From Paenibacillus paridis (GTDB lineage: Bacteria; Bacillota; Bacilli; Paenibacillales; Paenibacillaceae): 64,000 nucleotides of DNA. Each line of letters begins with the position of its first letter. The stretch's first letter is position 1. Under the pieces are notes generated by a model. The model was not told the DNA's origin and made no database searches. It was given only the letters and a program-made list of their open reading frames with translations. Made by a program: the position numbers and the translations under genes. This document shows positions 44,249 through 53,024 of this stretch, piece by piece. The stretch covers positions 682,001 through 746,000 of the forward strand of contig NZ_VCIX01000092.1 of NCBI RefSeq assembly GCF_006345825.1, in the 5' to 3' direction.

Positions 44249-44575
44249 ATGAAAAAATTGCCTGCGGATTTTGTTTATTTGGAGGATATGTACAAGGACA
44301 GCTATTATCCCACATTTCTGGTGGACAAGGTGAAGAAGAGCATGGAAGAGGTTGTATTGTTTTTGGAAAGCGGTACATACTCGATTGCTGAGATCCAAGC
44401 AAAGCTGGATGAGATGACGATAGCTATCAATGACCTGCAGGAGGAATTTGATGAAAATGGAAGTGACTTGGAAACGGTGGCAAGAGAGGCAATCGGAATG
44501 ACGGTTGAAGCATTGCTAACGTTTTTTGAAGTAGACATCGATGTCGAAACGGCAATACAAGAGCGAGACTGGTAA
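44249..44575 (+). CDS. DUF5713 family protein
   Basis: 108 residues, all helical and acidic (LEDMYKDSYYPTFLVDKVKK, SYPxxxV motif, AREAIGMTVEALLTFFEVDID). Matches DUF5713, function unknown. GAGGAG before the ATG; 42 nt after the VOC gene so possibly cotranscribed with it. Confidence 0.8.
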   Translation: MKKLPADFVYLEDMYKDSYYPTFLVDKVKKSMEEVVLFLESGTYSIAEIQAKLDEMTIAINDLQEEFDENGSDLETVAREAIGMTVEALLTFFEVDIDVETAIQERDW

Positions 44576-44617
44576 CCTTTTGAAAAGACTTGAAATGGTT
44601 TGAGCAGCATAACCAAA

Positions 44618-44657
44618 GAGAGCGGGAATCAGGACAGTTGCCTGGCTTCCCACTCTC
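44618..44657. terminator. Hairpin between convergent genes
   Basis: GAGAG-GGGAA-CAGG arms pair with CCTG-TTCCC-CTCTC (small bulges). No T run, but it is the only hairpin between the DUF5713 gene and the minus-strand msrA. Confidence 0.5.
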
Positions 44658-44702
44658 AATAGAATTAGAAATCCTCGCTCTTCCCCTATGAGGGGCTTCG
44701 AC

Positions 44703-45221
44703 TTACTTCCAATACTTCTCTATAATAGCGTCACGGCCGGAATAGACCCTTGATTCCTTATAAAACTTCGGATTTTTACGGTGATAGTTTTGGTGATATT
44801 CTTCAGCCGGATAAAAAACAGTCGCTTCCTCAATAGCTGTCGCAATCGGCTTGTCAAAGCGTCCGCTCTTTGCTAGCTCTTCTTTGGATTTTTGGGCAAG
44901 CTCGCGCTGTTCTTCATTGTGGTAAAGAATAGCGGCTCGGTATTGGCTTTTACGGTCGTTCCCTTGTCCAGTGGCATCCGTTGGGTCGATCTGCGGCCAA
45001 TAAAGCTCCAATAGTTTCTCATATGGGAAAATGTCCGGATCGAAGGTAATTTGTACAACCTCCAAATGCCCCGTTTCTCCGGTTAATACTTGCTCATACG
45101 TAGGGTTCTCCAGCGTTCCGCCCATATAGCCGGACAGAATGCCGTGAATGCCGGGCTGTTCTTCAAACGGACTTACCATGCACCAGAAGCAGCCTCCGGC
45201 AAACGTTGCTTTTTGTATCAT
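44703..45221 (-). CDS. msrA: Peptide-methionine (S)-S-oxide reductase
   Basis: 172 residues. Reduces methionine-S-sulfoxide in proteins with thioredoxin, cytosolic. The active-site GGCFWC is at residue 10, followed by GVLSGYMGGTLENPTYEQV near residue 30 and the YRAAILYHNEEQ motif near residue 93. A single MsrA domain without an MsrB partner. Confidence 0.95.
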   Translation of the reverse strand: MIQKATFAGGCFWCMVSPFEEQPGIHGILSGYMGGTLENPTYEQVLTGETGHLEVVQITFDPDIFPYEKLLELYWPQIDPTDATGQGNDRKSQYRAAILYHNEEQRELAQKSKEELAKSGRFDKPIATAIEEATVFYPAEEYHQNYHRKNPKFYKESRVYSGRDAIIEKYWK

Positions 45222-45462
45222 ATGTTTTCCCCATTTCTTTAGCTAAAGCAGTTTTTTACAAGCGCTAATGTTCTAATAGTTTACGGTATGCAAACTATTT
45301 AAGTCTAATTATATCTATTTATATTCGATTCGTACATTCATTTGATAAAGATAAGCAGCCGATTTTATCATATTGAGATTGAAGCCTGCCTGGTTGCATA
45401 ATTCCGTTCGTAACCCATCATACTTAAAGAGGCTATCACAATCAAAAGGACAAAGGGGATTA

Positions 45463-46104
45463 ATGATGAACCAGCAAAATCAGTTCAATGGCAGGATGAC
45501 CAACACTCCACAAATGAATCATGGGGGCCACGAGTTTTTTGATGTGCATGAAGTATTGTCATGTTCGATTAACCTGCTGGATCAATTCATGATTTTTAGG
45601 CCGTATGTGCGGGATAATGAGTTATTGGATATTTTGGATCGACAATACAACTTCGCTCTCATGCAATACAACTTGACCGTAGAATGCTTTGCCACAGGGC
45701 AAAAACCAAGCCAGGAAACCGCAACGTATATGATACGGGATATGATTCAGCCGATCTATCATTTACAGCCATCCGAACCGAAAAGGCCAAATCAATCCTT
45801 AGCGGAAGTGAAGGATGCCGGGATTAGCGCCTACATGCTTGGACTTGTGAAAGGGCACGCTTCATTGTTAACGATGAGTGCCGTGGAAGTAACCAATCCC
45901 ATTGTGCGCCGGGTGCTTGCTTCGCAGGTGCAACATTTTGTTGAGATGGCTTATGAAATTTTTATGTACCAAAACAAAAAAGCTTATTACCAAGTGCCAC
46001 AGCTGGCGTATCAGGATATGCAAATCATGCTGAATGCCTATGCCCAGCCCATGGGGACGCCACAAATGCCGCCTAACAATGGAATGGCATATGGCTCTCA
46101 TTAA
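45463..46104 (+). CDS. Spore coat protein of the CotF family
   Basis: About 213 residues from an ATG behind AAAGGGG (or the next ATG at 45466). The Coat F domain begins HEFFDVHEVLSCSINLLDQFMIF and includes LLDILDRQYNFALMQYN and VTNPIVRRVLASQVQHFVEMAYEIF. The C-terminal is Gln/Met/Tyr/Pro-rich. Likely a structural component of the spore coat made late in sporulation. Single-gene unit. Confidence 0.92.
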   Translation: MMNQQNQFNGRMTNTPQMNHGGHEFFDVHEVLSCSINLLDQFMIFRPYVRDNELLDILDRQYNFALMQYNLTVECFATGQKPSQETATYMIRDMIQPIYHLQPSEPKRPNQSLAEVKDAGISAYMLGLVKGHASLLTMSAVEVTNPIVRRVLASQVQHFVEMAYEIFMYQNKKAYYQVPQLAYQDMQIMLNAYAQPMGTPQMPPNNGMAYGSH

Positions 46105-46146
46105 AGTCCAAACAGCGGAAGAAGCGCGTTCCCATCAGAAATCATC

Positions 46147-46174
46147 AAAGGCTGCCATTTGGCAGCCTTTTTAT
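46147..46174 (+). terminator. Rho-independent terminator of the coat gene
   Basis: AAAGGCTGCC/GGCAGCCTTT with ATTT loop, then five T residues. It interrupts the open frame upstream of the next gene. Confidence 0.92.
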
Positions 46175-46261
46175 TTGCGTAATGAAGCGAAAAGTAACGT
46201 AGCAGGCTTTATTTTGATTTATACTATAGAAATCTTATGGTTTATAAGGAGCGCGGGAGCG

Positions 46262-46990
46262 ATGAGGGTTGTTACCTATGAGCTGGTGCCATGGGCAACA
46301 GGCCTGACATCAGCTGGCTTGAACAATATTGCCAGTCATAAATTATTGATCAACGGTATTTGTATATCGGCGAACTTTCCACAAAAATTAGAGCCTAATC
46401 CACTTTTGCAAATCGACATTTGCAGCGAATGTTTTGAGCCTGGCTGCACGGCGAGCGGGTATGTTCAGGTGTTTGAGCAGGATAGCTACGTGATTTGGAA
46501 GGAGCCTTACGATAAGGAAAAGGCCAATGAAGTGGAATCGGCTACCGGCATACGCGCAGGAACAATCTATTGGGATTCGAATCAGTATGCCAATTTCACA
46601 GTTGAGTTTGGGTTAACGGATTCAGGCAAGCGAACGCGGCTGCCAATCGAGCAAGCGATTGATTTATGGAGAATACAAGGGGCTAAAACCCTTATTGGTC
46701 ACATGCCTTCCCATTTTATCAGCATTGAGCGTCTGGAGGAGAATATAGTTGGTTTTTATTCCGTAAATCTCACGGCTAAGGAGTCAGAGCGTTTATATTT
46801 GGAAGGAAAAAAGAAATTGTTCTCCTCAGACCCGTCAACATTAACGATCGCTGAACTTACAGAAAGGGCCGTTAAAATTACAGCTATGCTGGACGTTAAT
46901 CCGTATAGAGAATGGGATTGTATCTACTTAGAAAACGAGAAAATATGGTATCCGATTGGTGGAAACTTAGCCTTTTGTCTGGAAGAATAA
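46262..46990 (+). CDS. Hypothetical protein
   Basis: 242 residues, not recognised. The frame extends upstream to 46034 but that part overlaps the coat gene and its terminator; the ATG at 46262 with AAGGAG 10 nt before is the likely start. Features: a cysteine pair CSECFEPGC near residue 60 that could hold a metal, and mixed alpha/beta content with several Trp. No signal peptide. Confidence 0.62.
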   Translation: MRVVTYELVPWATGLTSAGLNNIASHKLLINGICISANFPQKLEPNPLLQIDICSECFEPGCTASGYVQVFEQDSYVIWKEPYDKEKANEVESATGIRAGTIYWDSNQYANFTVEFGLTDSGKRTRLPIEQAIDLWRIQGAKTLIGHMPSHFISIERLEENIVGFYSVNLTAKESERLYLEGKKKLFSSDPSTLTIAELTERAVKITAMLDVNPYREWDCIYLENEKIWYPIGGNLAFCLEE

Positions 46991-47091
46991 AATAAAAGCT
47001 TGACCTTGAAGTATACTTCAACCTTTATGCTTATCTAAATTCAACAATGGTTCCTCGTTGTAGGACCAGAGATAAGCGGAGGTCATGCATA

Positions 47092-48537
47092 ATGAGAGCA
47101 TTAGAGGTTATGGTAATTGTAGTTATTTTAGCGGCTGCAGCAGGAGTTGTTTTTGCCAAAAGAGATCGGCGGCTGGATGCCATGCTGCTGTCCGGCATCG
47201 TCATTGTAGGCTTGCTGCATGGGGTGATTGATCATTTGCGAATACAAATGGTTCCTGCTTATGCAGTGGCCGTGATCCTTTTGGTTGTCTTGCTGCGCAG
47301 GCTATTTATGCCTTACAAGCATATTTCAAGTTCATGGTTCAAAAAAGGTTTGCTGTCCATAATCATTTTGGGGGTGAGTGGTTTGTCCGTTTATTCCAGC
47401 CTGCTTCTTCCTGTATTTACTATGCCTGAGCCAACAGGAAACTACGCCATCGGCACCATTTCCCGGCATCTTACGGATGAAGCCCGTGCAGAAACGAAAA
47501 GCGCGGATCCTGATGCCAAACGGGAGCTTTTGATAAATGTATGGTATCCCGTTGATCAAAGCGTGGCCGAAGGAAAACCGAAGGAGCATTATCCATCTGA
47601 GGTTGGCGAAGCCATTAGTCTGGTATTTGGCATACCGAAGCAGTTATTTAGCCATGTCACCAAAATATCGACGCATGTGGTAGAAGGTGCAGTCCTCTCT
47701 GGCAAAGAGCCTAGCTATCCCATCGTCTTTTTCTCTCCAGGCATACGTTCTACCCGCTTTCAAAGCATGACGGCAATCGAGGAGCTTGTCAGCCACGGCT
47801 ACATTGTCGTTGGCATGGACCATCCTTATACCTCAGCTAAAGTGACATTCGAGGACGGCCGATCTATTTTATATCAAGCCGATCCCGATTTTCCAACTTC
47901 GTCCGGGCTGTACAATTATAATGTGGAGGGAGTAGGCATTCGTGTAGCTGATGCCCGTTTTGTCCTTGATACGATTACAGAATGGAATACCAAGGACCCT
48001 AATGGCTTGTTTGAAGGCAAACTGGATTTGGAGCGTGTCGGGATTTTCGGGCACTCTTATGGCGGTGCAACAACGGCGGAAGCCCTTGCGCAGGATAAAC
48101 GCTTCAAGGCAGGCGTAAGCTTGGAAGGCGGATTCTGGGGCGAGGTTGCCCATACGGGCTTGCAGCAGCCGTTCCTGTATATGTTGACAGGCGGCACAGC
48201 CAAGAGCTTGGACCCGGCAAACACAAATAAGGATAAAGTGTTTTTTGATGAATTTGAGACGGATCTTGATTCGGTGATGACCAAAAGCACAAATGATACG
48301 TATTATTTGATCGTGGATCACTTTATCCATCAGAGCTTTACGGAAATTGCGCTGCTGGCTCCTTCCTTGTTTGCGAAGGAAGTTGATCCGGTTCATAATA
48401 TAGACATTACACGATCTTATGTCACGGCGTTCTTTGATCAATATTTGAAAGGTGAGCATCAGGTGCTCCTGGATGGACCGTCTGCTAAATATCCGGAGGT
48501 TGCCTTTGACGGCAAGTATACCAAAAAGAGCTCATGA
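47092..48537 (+). CDS. Membrane-anchored alpha/beta hydrolase (PAF-acetylhydrolase/dienelactone-like)
   Basis: About 481 residues from the ATG behind GGAGGT (an in-frame ATG at 47047 has no site). The N-terminal about 100 residues form four hydrophobic helices. The catalytic domain has ELLINVWYPVDQS, YPIVFFSPGIRSTRF (oxyanion strand), the nucleophile FGHSYGGATTAEAL near residue 320 and a C-terminal DHFIHQSF with the catalytic His. The layout resembles bacterial PAF-acetylhydrolase-type lipases. Confidence 0.86.
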   Translation: MRALEVMVIVVILAAAAGVVFAKRDRRLDAMLLSGIVIVGLLHGVIDHLRIQMVPAYAVAVILLVVLLRRLFMPYKHISSSWFKKGLLSIIILGVSGLSVYSSLLLPVFTMPEPTGNYAIGTISRHLTDEARAETKSADPDAKRELLINVWYPVDQSVAEGKPKEHYPSEVGEAISLVFGIPKQLFSHVTKISTHVVEGAVLSGKEPSYPIVFFSPGIRSTRFQSMTAIEELVSHGYIVVGMDHPYTSAKVTFEDGRSILYQADPDFPTSSGLYNYNVEGVGIRVADARFVLDTITEWNTKDPNGLFEGKLDLERVGIFGHSYGGATTAEALAQDKRFKAGVSLEGGFWGEVAHTGLQQPFLYMLTGGTAKSLDPANTNKDKVFFDEFETDLDSVMTKSTNDTYYLIVDHFIHQSFTEIALLAPSLFAKEVDPVHNIDITRSYVTAFFDQYLKGEHQVLLDGPSAKYPEVAFDGKYTKKSS

Positions 48538-48571
48538 TCAGAGTGATGCTTGAGAGAGGCAGGCGATTGGC

Positions 48572-48955
48572 GTGGAAGGCATGACTCGAGGCGAGCTCGC
48601 TAAGCGTACCGGCTTAACTGCGGCAACGATTCGTTATTATGAGGATAGCGGCATCCTGCCTGTTCCGAGCCGGATAGCCAATGGATACCGTATGTATTCG
48701 GAAGATTATCTCGTGAAAATCAAGTTCATTAAGGATACCAAATCGTTAGGCTATTCACTAAAGGAAATTCAAGAAGTGCTGCATATGCTTAAGCAGGAGA
48801 TGGATGCGGAGACCTTAAAGGCGTTGGTGCGCAATAAAATCGTAGAAATTGATGAGAAAATAAAATCGCTGCAGGACATACAAGCGATGCTTGGTGGTTT
48901 ATTGCAAACACCGCAGGACGAAATTCTCAATTACATGCATTCCTTCCGTGACTAG
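48572..48955 (+). CDS. MerR-family transcriptional regulator
   Basis: 127 residues (GTG, or the ATG 9 nt later; neither has a good ribosome site). The N-terminal wing-HTH TRGELAKRTGLTAATIRYYEDSGILPVPSRIANGYRMYSEDYLVKI and the dimer coiled coil EIQEVLHMLKQEMDAETLKALVRNKIVEIDEKI mark the family. No Cys metal ligands in the tail, so a small-molecule type. Follows the hydrolase gene by 34 nt and may control it. Confidence 0.88.
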   Translation: MEGMTRGELAKRTGLTAATIRYYEDSGILPVPSRIANGYRMYSEDYLVKIKFIKDTKSLGYSLKEIQEVLHMLKQEMDAETLKALVRNKIVEIDEKIKSLQDIQAMLGGLLQTPQDEILNYMHSFRD

Positions 48956-48962
48956 CATGACT

Positions 48963-48987
48963 AAAGCACCCCTAGGGGTGCTTTTTG
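48963..48987. terminator. Bidirectional terminator overlapping the TetR stop
   Basis: AAAGCACCCC/GGGGTGCTTT with TA loop, T residues on the plus side. It lies between the MerR gene and the end of the minus-strand TetR gene, overlapping the latter's stop codon. Confidence 0.88.
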
Positions 48988-49571
48988 ATCGTTTTGGCAG
49001 ACGTTGGACGCCATTGGAGCATCTTCACAAGCTGCTCCTGCATATAGGAGGGAGAATAAACAAATCCGTTCTCGATCCAATAGAATACGAGTCCAAGCAA
49101 AGCGCTCATGGAGTAGATCGTCATAAGCTCTTGATTAATATCGCTAACTGTATGTTCTAACTCTTCCGTCACTATATTTTTTAGTGCTTCGAACATTTTA
49201 TCCCGGACGAGGGAGAGGACATCGCTTTTTAATAGGATTGTATAAATCGATGCATGCTCATAAATATGGTCAAAGAGCATAATGGAGGCTGCAGGAAGCT
49301 CGTTTATTCGAATAACGTCTGTTTTTTCATAAGGTGCTCGGAAAGAGCGAAGCAAATCTTCAATTAATTCAGACATGATCTCATCGAGCAATGCTTCCTT
49401 GCTCTCATAATGAGTATAGAAGGTTCCTCGGTTATAATTCGCCAGCTCTACAATTTCAGTAATCGAAATGGTTGCGAATCTTTTTTGTGACATCAGCTGC
49501 ATGAAAGCATGCTTTAATGCCTCTTTGCTGCGAATAATTCGTCGGTCGATTTTTTTGTGCGATACAGTCAT
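48972..49571 (-). CDS. TetR/AcrR-family transcriptional repressor
   Basis: 199 residues, TetR-type HTH TISITEIVELANYNRGTFYTHYESKEALLDEIM near residue 35 and a helical C-terminal domain with hydrophobic helices (SALLGLVFYWIENGFV). Divergent from the SDR gene with a 213-nt gap; probably represses it through a site at 49691-49706. Confidence 0.92.
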   Translation of the reverse strand: MTVSHKKIDRRIIRSKEALKHAFMQLMSQKRFATISITEIVELANYNRGTFYTHYESKEALLDEIMSELIEDLLRSFRAPYEKTDVIRINELPAASIMLFDHIYEHASIYTILLKSDVLSLVRDKMFEALKNIVTEELEHTVSDINQELMTIYSMSALLGLVFYWIENGFVYSPSYMQEQLVKMLQWRPTSAKTIKKHP

Positions 49572-49690
49572 TCGGCTTCATTCCTTTTTTTTATTCAACA
49601 GAAAGTGAAGATATGTTCGTTAGAGTACAAAGCGAAGCTTTTTACTGATTGTAATCTATTTTCACTCTCATTATACTCGAAAGTAACAGT

Positions 49691-49706
49691 TGTTCTCTAT
49701 TGAACA
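49691..49706. promoter_or_regulatory. Candidate TetR operator between divergent genes
   Basis: Inverted repeat TGTTC-N6-GAACA. The wider stretch also holds two direct copies of AACAGTTGT about 19 nt apart. Not as symmetric as the other two operators in this window. Confidence 0.5.
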
Positions 49707-49784
49707 GTTGTACAAAAAAGTGAACTTATTGAATATCCCTAAACGCTTGATGAGATACTATCCTAAACAATGGAGGAATTAAAC

Positions 49785-50543
49785 ATGAGACTCTCTGGTA
49801 AAGTTGCTGTAATTACAGGTGCGGCATCCGGTATGGGAAAAGCGATTGCAGAACTATTTGCATCGGAAGGCGCTAAAGTAGTAGTCTCCGATCTGCGCTT
49901 GGAAACCGCACAAACGGTTGTAGCACATATCGAGTCATTGGGTGGAACGGCAATTGCCGTTGCTGCTAACGTTGCCAAAGAAGAGGATGTTCAACAATTA
50001 ATCGATACGACAGTAGACACCTTTGGTACTTTGGATATTCTTATTAATAATGCAGGCATTATGGATAATTTCGTACCCGCGGGTGACCTTACGGACGAGT
50101 TGTGGGAGCGTGTCTTTGCGATTAATACAACAGGGCCTATGCGTACGATTCGTAAAGCGCTCCCTATTTTCACGGAGAAGAAAAGCGGCGTTATCGTCAA
50201 CATTGCTTCGGCAGGCGGGTTATATGGCTCTAGAGCAGGCGCAGCTTACACGGCCGCGAAACATGCGGTTGTCGGGCTGACCAAAAATGTGGGCTTCCAG
50301 TATGCCAAAGTAGGCATCCGCTGTAATGCGATTGCGCCAGGTGGCGTAAGCACGAATATTAGTACAACGATCAAAGAGCCGAATCCATTTGGAATGGAGA
50401 GGGCAATGGTTGGCATGGGCATCAATCCCCGTACAGGAGAGCCGGAAGAAATCGCTAAGGTTGCGTTGTTCTTGGCTTCGGATGATGCAAGCTTTGTAAA
50501 CGGTACGGTTGTAACAGCTGATGCAGGCTGGACAGCCTACTAA
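49785..50543 (+). CDS. SDR-family oxidoreductase (classical)
   Basis: 252 residues from the ATG 7 nt after GGAGGA. Nucleotide motif VAVITGAASGMGKAIAELF, NNAG in ILINNAGIMD, catalytic YTAAKHA (Tyr-x3-Lys) near residue 155 and the C-terminal TVVTADAGWTAY. NAD(P)-dependent alcohol/ketone reductase; substrate unknown. It is transcribed away from the TetR gene. Confidence 0.93.
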   Translation: MRLSGKVAVITGAASGMGKAIAELFASEGAKVVVSDLRLETAQTVVAHIESLGGTAIAVAANVAKEEDVQQLIDTTVDTFGTLDILINNAGIMDNFVPAGDLTDELWERVFAINTTGPMRTIRKALPIFTEKKSGVIVNIASAGGLYGSRAGAAYTAAKHAVVGLTKNVGFQYAKVGIRCNAIAPGGVSTNISTTIKEPNPFGMERAMVGMGINPRTGEPEEIAKVALFLASDDASFVNGTVVTADAGWTAY

Positions 50544-50558
50544 AGTTCAGGACAATCG

Positions 50559-50602
50559 AAAAAGCTGGTCAGACTAAAACTCTGACTGGCTTTTTTTGCT
50601 GC
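50559..50602 (+). terminator. Rho-independent terminator
   Basis: AAAGCTGGTCAGA and TCTGACTGGCTTT pair with two G-T wobbles round a 7-nt loop, then seven T residues. Confidence 0.88.
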
Positions 50603-50661
50603 AAGGATGGACTCCCATGTTTTCCTATAATGGGTTATTATGAAAGGGGGGGGGACGAGTC

Positions 50662-51069
50662 ATGAAAAAGGATGAAGTGGTGGGCGTTTGGTCTGCTGAT
50701 GCCTTATATATGCCTGGGCCAAGTGACGAGATCATCTATTTTATGGAGTCTGGGGACGGTTGGGTTGAATATTTAAATTGGTCGCTATGTTCAATTGAAA
50801 CGTTCAAATGGTGGCGAAGCGCAGATGGAAAACTACATATTCAAAGCAATATGCTGTTCGAAGATCATAAAACTTCGACGGAAATAGATGAATTGCATGC
50901 TAATTTAGATATTTGTATTCAACAAGGGATGACTAAGACAAATCAGCCAATTACGATTTTAAGCGCTCTGAACGCTGACTTATTTGGCAATGATAAATAC
51001 GGACTGCTCAGCAGCACCATTGAAAGTGATTATTTTAGTAAACGATTGAGTCTATTGAGAGATGAGTAG
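50662..51069 (+). CDS. Hypothetical protein
   Basis: 135 residues, not recognised. Soluble, acidic, with Trp-rich segments (GDGWVEYLNWSLCSIETFKWWRSADGKLHI near residue 30). GGGGGGGACG upstream of the ATG serves as a ribosome site. Flanked by terminators on both sides. Confidence 0.65.
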   Translation: MKKDEVVGVWSADALYMPGPSDEIIYFMESGDGWVEYLNWSLCSIETFKWWRSADGKLHIQSNMLFEDHKTSTEIDELHANLDICIQQGMTKTNQPITILSALNADLFGNDKYGLLSSTIESDYFSKRLSLLRDE

Positions 51070-51097
51070 AGGAATATTACTAACCCCAATTTAGAAA

Positions 51098-51138
51098 GTC
51101 GATCTCCTTCTGGTGAAGGGGTCGGCTTTTTTTTATGG
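51098..51138 (+). terminator. Rho-independent terminator
   Basis: Long imperfect stem AAAGTCGATCTCCTTC with GAAGGGGTCGGCTTT round TGGT, then eight T residues. Confidence 0.85.
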
Positions 51139-51216
51139 AACAGGTGAGAGAAAATTATTTTAACTTCGTTGTATAGGATGTAAAAGCTTTTACAAAAAAA
51201 TAAGGAGCTTTAAGAC

Positions 51217-51783
51217 ATGAAGTCAAATGACGCCAATTACATTCAGCGGCTGCAGCGAAAAAAAGAGGACGCTCTGGAATATATCGTTGATCAGTATTTG
51301 CCATTAATGAAAGGAATCACGTTTAAGGTGCTCTCTCCACTCGGTAACGATGGAATCATCGAAGAATGCATCAATGATATCTTTTTGTCGATTTGGGAGC
51401 ATGCGCATAAGTTCGCAGGTGATTCGACTGATTTTAGAAAATGGATCTGTGCGATTGCCAAGTTTAGAGCGGTTGATTATTACCGTAAACATAATAAGTT
51501 AACTAATCTCCTCTCGCAGGAGCAGGAGATCGGTACGGGAGAATCAGCGGAAGATGAGCTCATCAGAATGGAAGACCGATCGGAGCTTATCAAGCTAATC
51601 CATTTGTTGGAGCCTGTGGACCGGGATATTTTTATAATGAAGTTTTTTCTCGGATTCAAAACGGGAGACATTGCTGCCAAGCTGGGGCTCACCAAGGCTT
51701 CCATTGATAACCGGATCTATAGAGGCAAGAAGAAGCTGAATGACAAAGCGACAAATCTTAATTTTGGAGGCAGCATGCTATGA
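51217..51783 (+). CDS. ECF-type RNA polymerase sigma factor
   Basis: 188 residues. Sigma-70 region 2 (YIVDQYLPLMKGITFKVL..ECINDIFLSIWEHAHKF, residues 20-70) and region 4 HTH (IFIMKFFLGFKTGDIAAKLGLTKASIDNRIYRGKKKL, residues 130-170). AAGGAG before the ATG. The next gene overlaps by 4 nt, the usual arrangement of a sigma factor with its membrane anti-sigma factor. Confidence 0.93.
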   Translation: MKSNDANYIQRLQRKKEDALEYIVDQYLPLMKGITFKVLSPLGNDGIIEECINDIFLSIWEHAHKFAGDSTDFRKWICAIAKFRAVDYYRKHNKLTNLLSQEQEIGTGESAEDELIRMEDRSELIKLIHLLEPVDRDIFIMKFFLGFKTGDIAAKLGLTKASIDNRIYRGKKKLNDKATNLNFGGSML

Positions 51784-52895
51784 AGGACATTTACGAATTA
51801 TTAAATGATTTGGATATCGATGAGCATGAAGCTGTGGAGATGGAAGTCGACGAGCTGGAGAAAGCGAAGGTGAAACGGGCATTGAAGGAATCCATTATTC
51901 AGAAACGGAAAAGGAGAAGCTGGAGAAAGCCGGTGGCTGCGGCTGTTATGGTTGTTGGATTATCCGCGGCAACACTCGGGTTAACGTTTCCGGCTTACGC
52001 AGTTAGCTTGCCTGTTATCGGAAACATTTTCAAATTTTTAGATGTGGGCAAAGTCGGCGTTTATGATCATTATCAGGAATATTCCACAGAAATGAACTTG
52101 ACGGCAGAAAGCAATGGCATTAAAGTCATCATCAATAATGCGATCTTTGACGGAGAAACGGTAGCCATAACCTATTCCCTCGAGACCAATCAGGATTTAG
52201 GCGAAAGCCCATATTTGCGAGGGCTATTGGATATGAAAGGCTCGATAGGCGGGGCGGGCGGCTCCAAAATTACAAAGGTAGATTCAAACCGATATGTTGG
52301 ATTAATTACAGAAACAGGCTTCTTTAAAAATGAAAAACCGGACACTGTCAAAATGAACTGGCAGATCGAGGGCATGGTTGTCCAGGAAAACCAGAAAGAA
52401 ATTAAAGGCAAGTGGAGCTTCGTATTTGCACTGGAGGCGACGGAGGCGGATACCAGAGTTGTAGGTCAAAGCTCGGAGCTTGATGGCGTGACAGTTCAAA
52501 TTGGGGAACTGTCAGTGACGCCAATGTCCTTCATCGTGCATTATGACCAACTCGTTTCAGAGGAAATTCGAAACAAATGGCATGGGGTAGATGTGGACAT
52601 TGAAGTAAAAGACGACTTAGGTAATCTATATTCTGGGAAAGGGAATGGAGGCACAGGGGACAACAAAGGCTACCATACAAGCTGGAGCAAGACATTTGAA
52701 AGACTAGATCCTAACGCAGCGAAGCTCATCCTAACGCCGCACATCAGGTTATATGAATATACTTCCGAAAATTTCGGTTCCGCAGAAGAGACCAAGGACG
52801 GGCCTAAATCCGCTGCGATACTAGAAAAATCTGGAAAGGGGCAGGAACAGTTTACGATGGAGGACATGGTCATCGATTTAGGTAACCTTAAATAA
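51780..52895 (+). CDS. DUF4179 membrane protein, probable anti-sigma factor
   Basis: 371 residues. A cytosolic N-terminal part (residues 1-50) with sigma-binding-type acidic helices, one membrane helix (residues 52-75), and an extracellular DUF4179 domain (SLPVIGNIFKFLDVGKVGVYDHYQEYS onward). DUF4179 proteins are typically encoded directly behind an ECF sigma factor and hold it at the membrane. Overlap ATGA with the sigma gene. Stimulus unknown. Confidence 0.88.
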   Translation: MKDIYELLNDLDIDEHEAVEMEVDELEKAKVKRALKESIIQKRKRRSWRKPVAAAVMVVGLSAATLGLTFPAYAVSLPVIGNIFKFLDVGKVGVYDHYQEYSTEMNLTAESNGIKVIINNAIFDGETVAITYSLETNQDLGESPYLRGLLDMKGSIGGAGGSKITKVDSNRYVGLITETGFFKNEKPDTVKMNWQIEGMVVQENQKEIKGKWSFVFALEATEADTRVVGQSSELDGVTVQIGELSVTPMSFIVHYDQLVSEEIRNKWHGVDVDIEVKDDLGNLYSGKGNGGTGDNKGYHTSWSKTFERLDPNAAKLILTPHIRLYEYTSENFGSAEETKDGPKSAAILEKSGKGQEQFTMEDMVIDLGNLK

Positions 52896-52921
52896 ACGGC
52901 AAACTCCCGAGTTGCAAAAAT

Positions 52922-52961
52922 AAAGAAGTGTCCCAGCGCTAACGGCCTCGGACACTTCTTT
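52922..52961 (+). terminator. Rho-independent terminator
   Basis: AAAGAAGTGTCC and GGACACTTCTTT pair perfectly round a 16-nt loop, followed by TG; a longer T run is absent but the stem is strong. Confidence 0.8.
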
Positions 52962-53024
52962 GTTGTGTAGTACATGGTGCAAAGCAAGCGCTATAGCTTG
53001 CTTCGCATAGTTGTAAGGATTCGA

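Noticed and set aside
46034..46261. Upstream extension of the 242-residue gene into the CotF gene
   Set aside because: The extension lies in another frame of the coat gene and crosses its terminator; the ATG at 46262 has a ribosome site.
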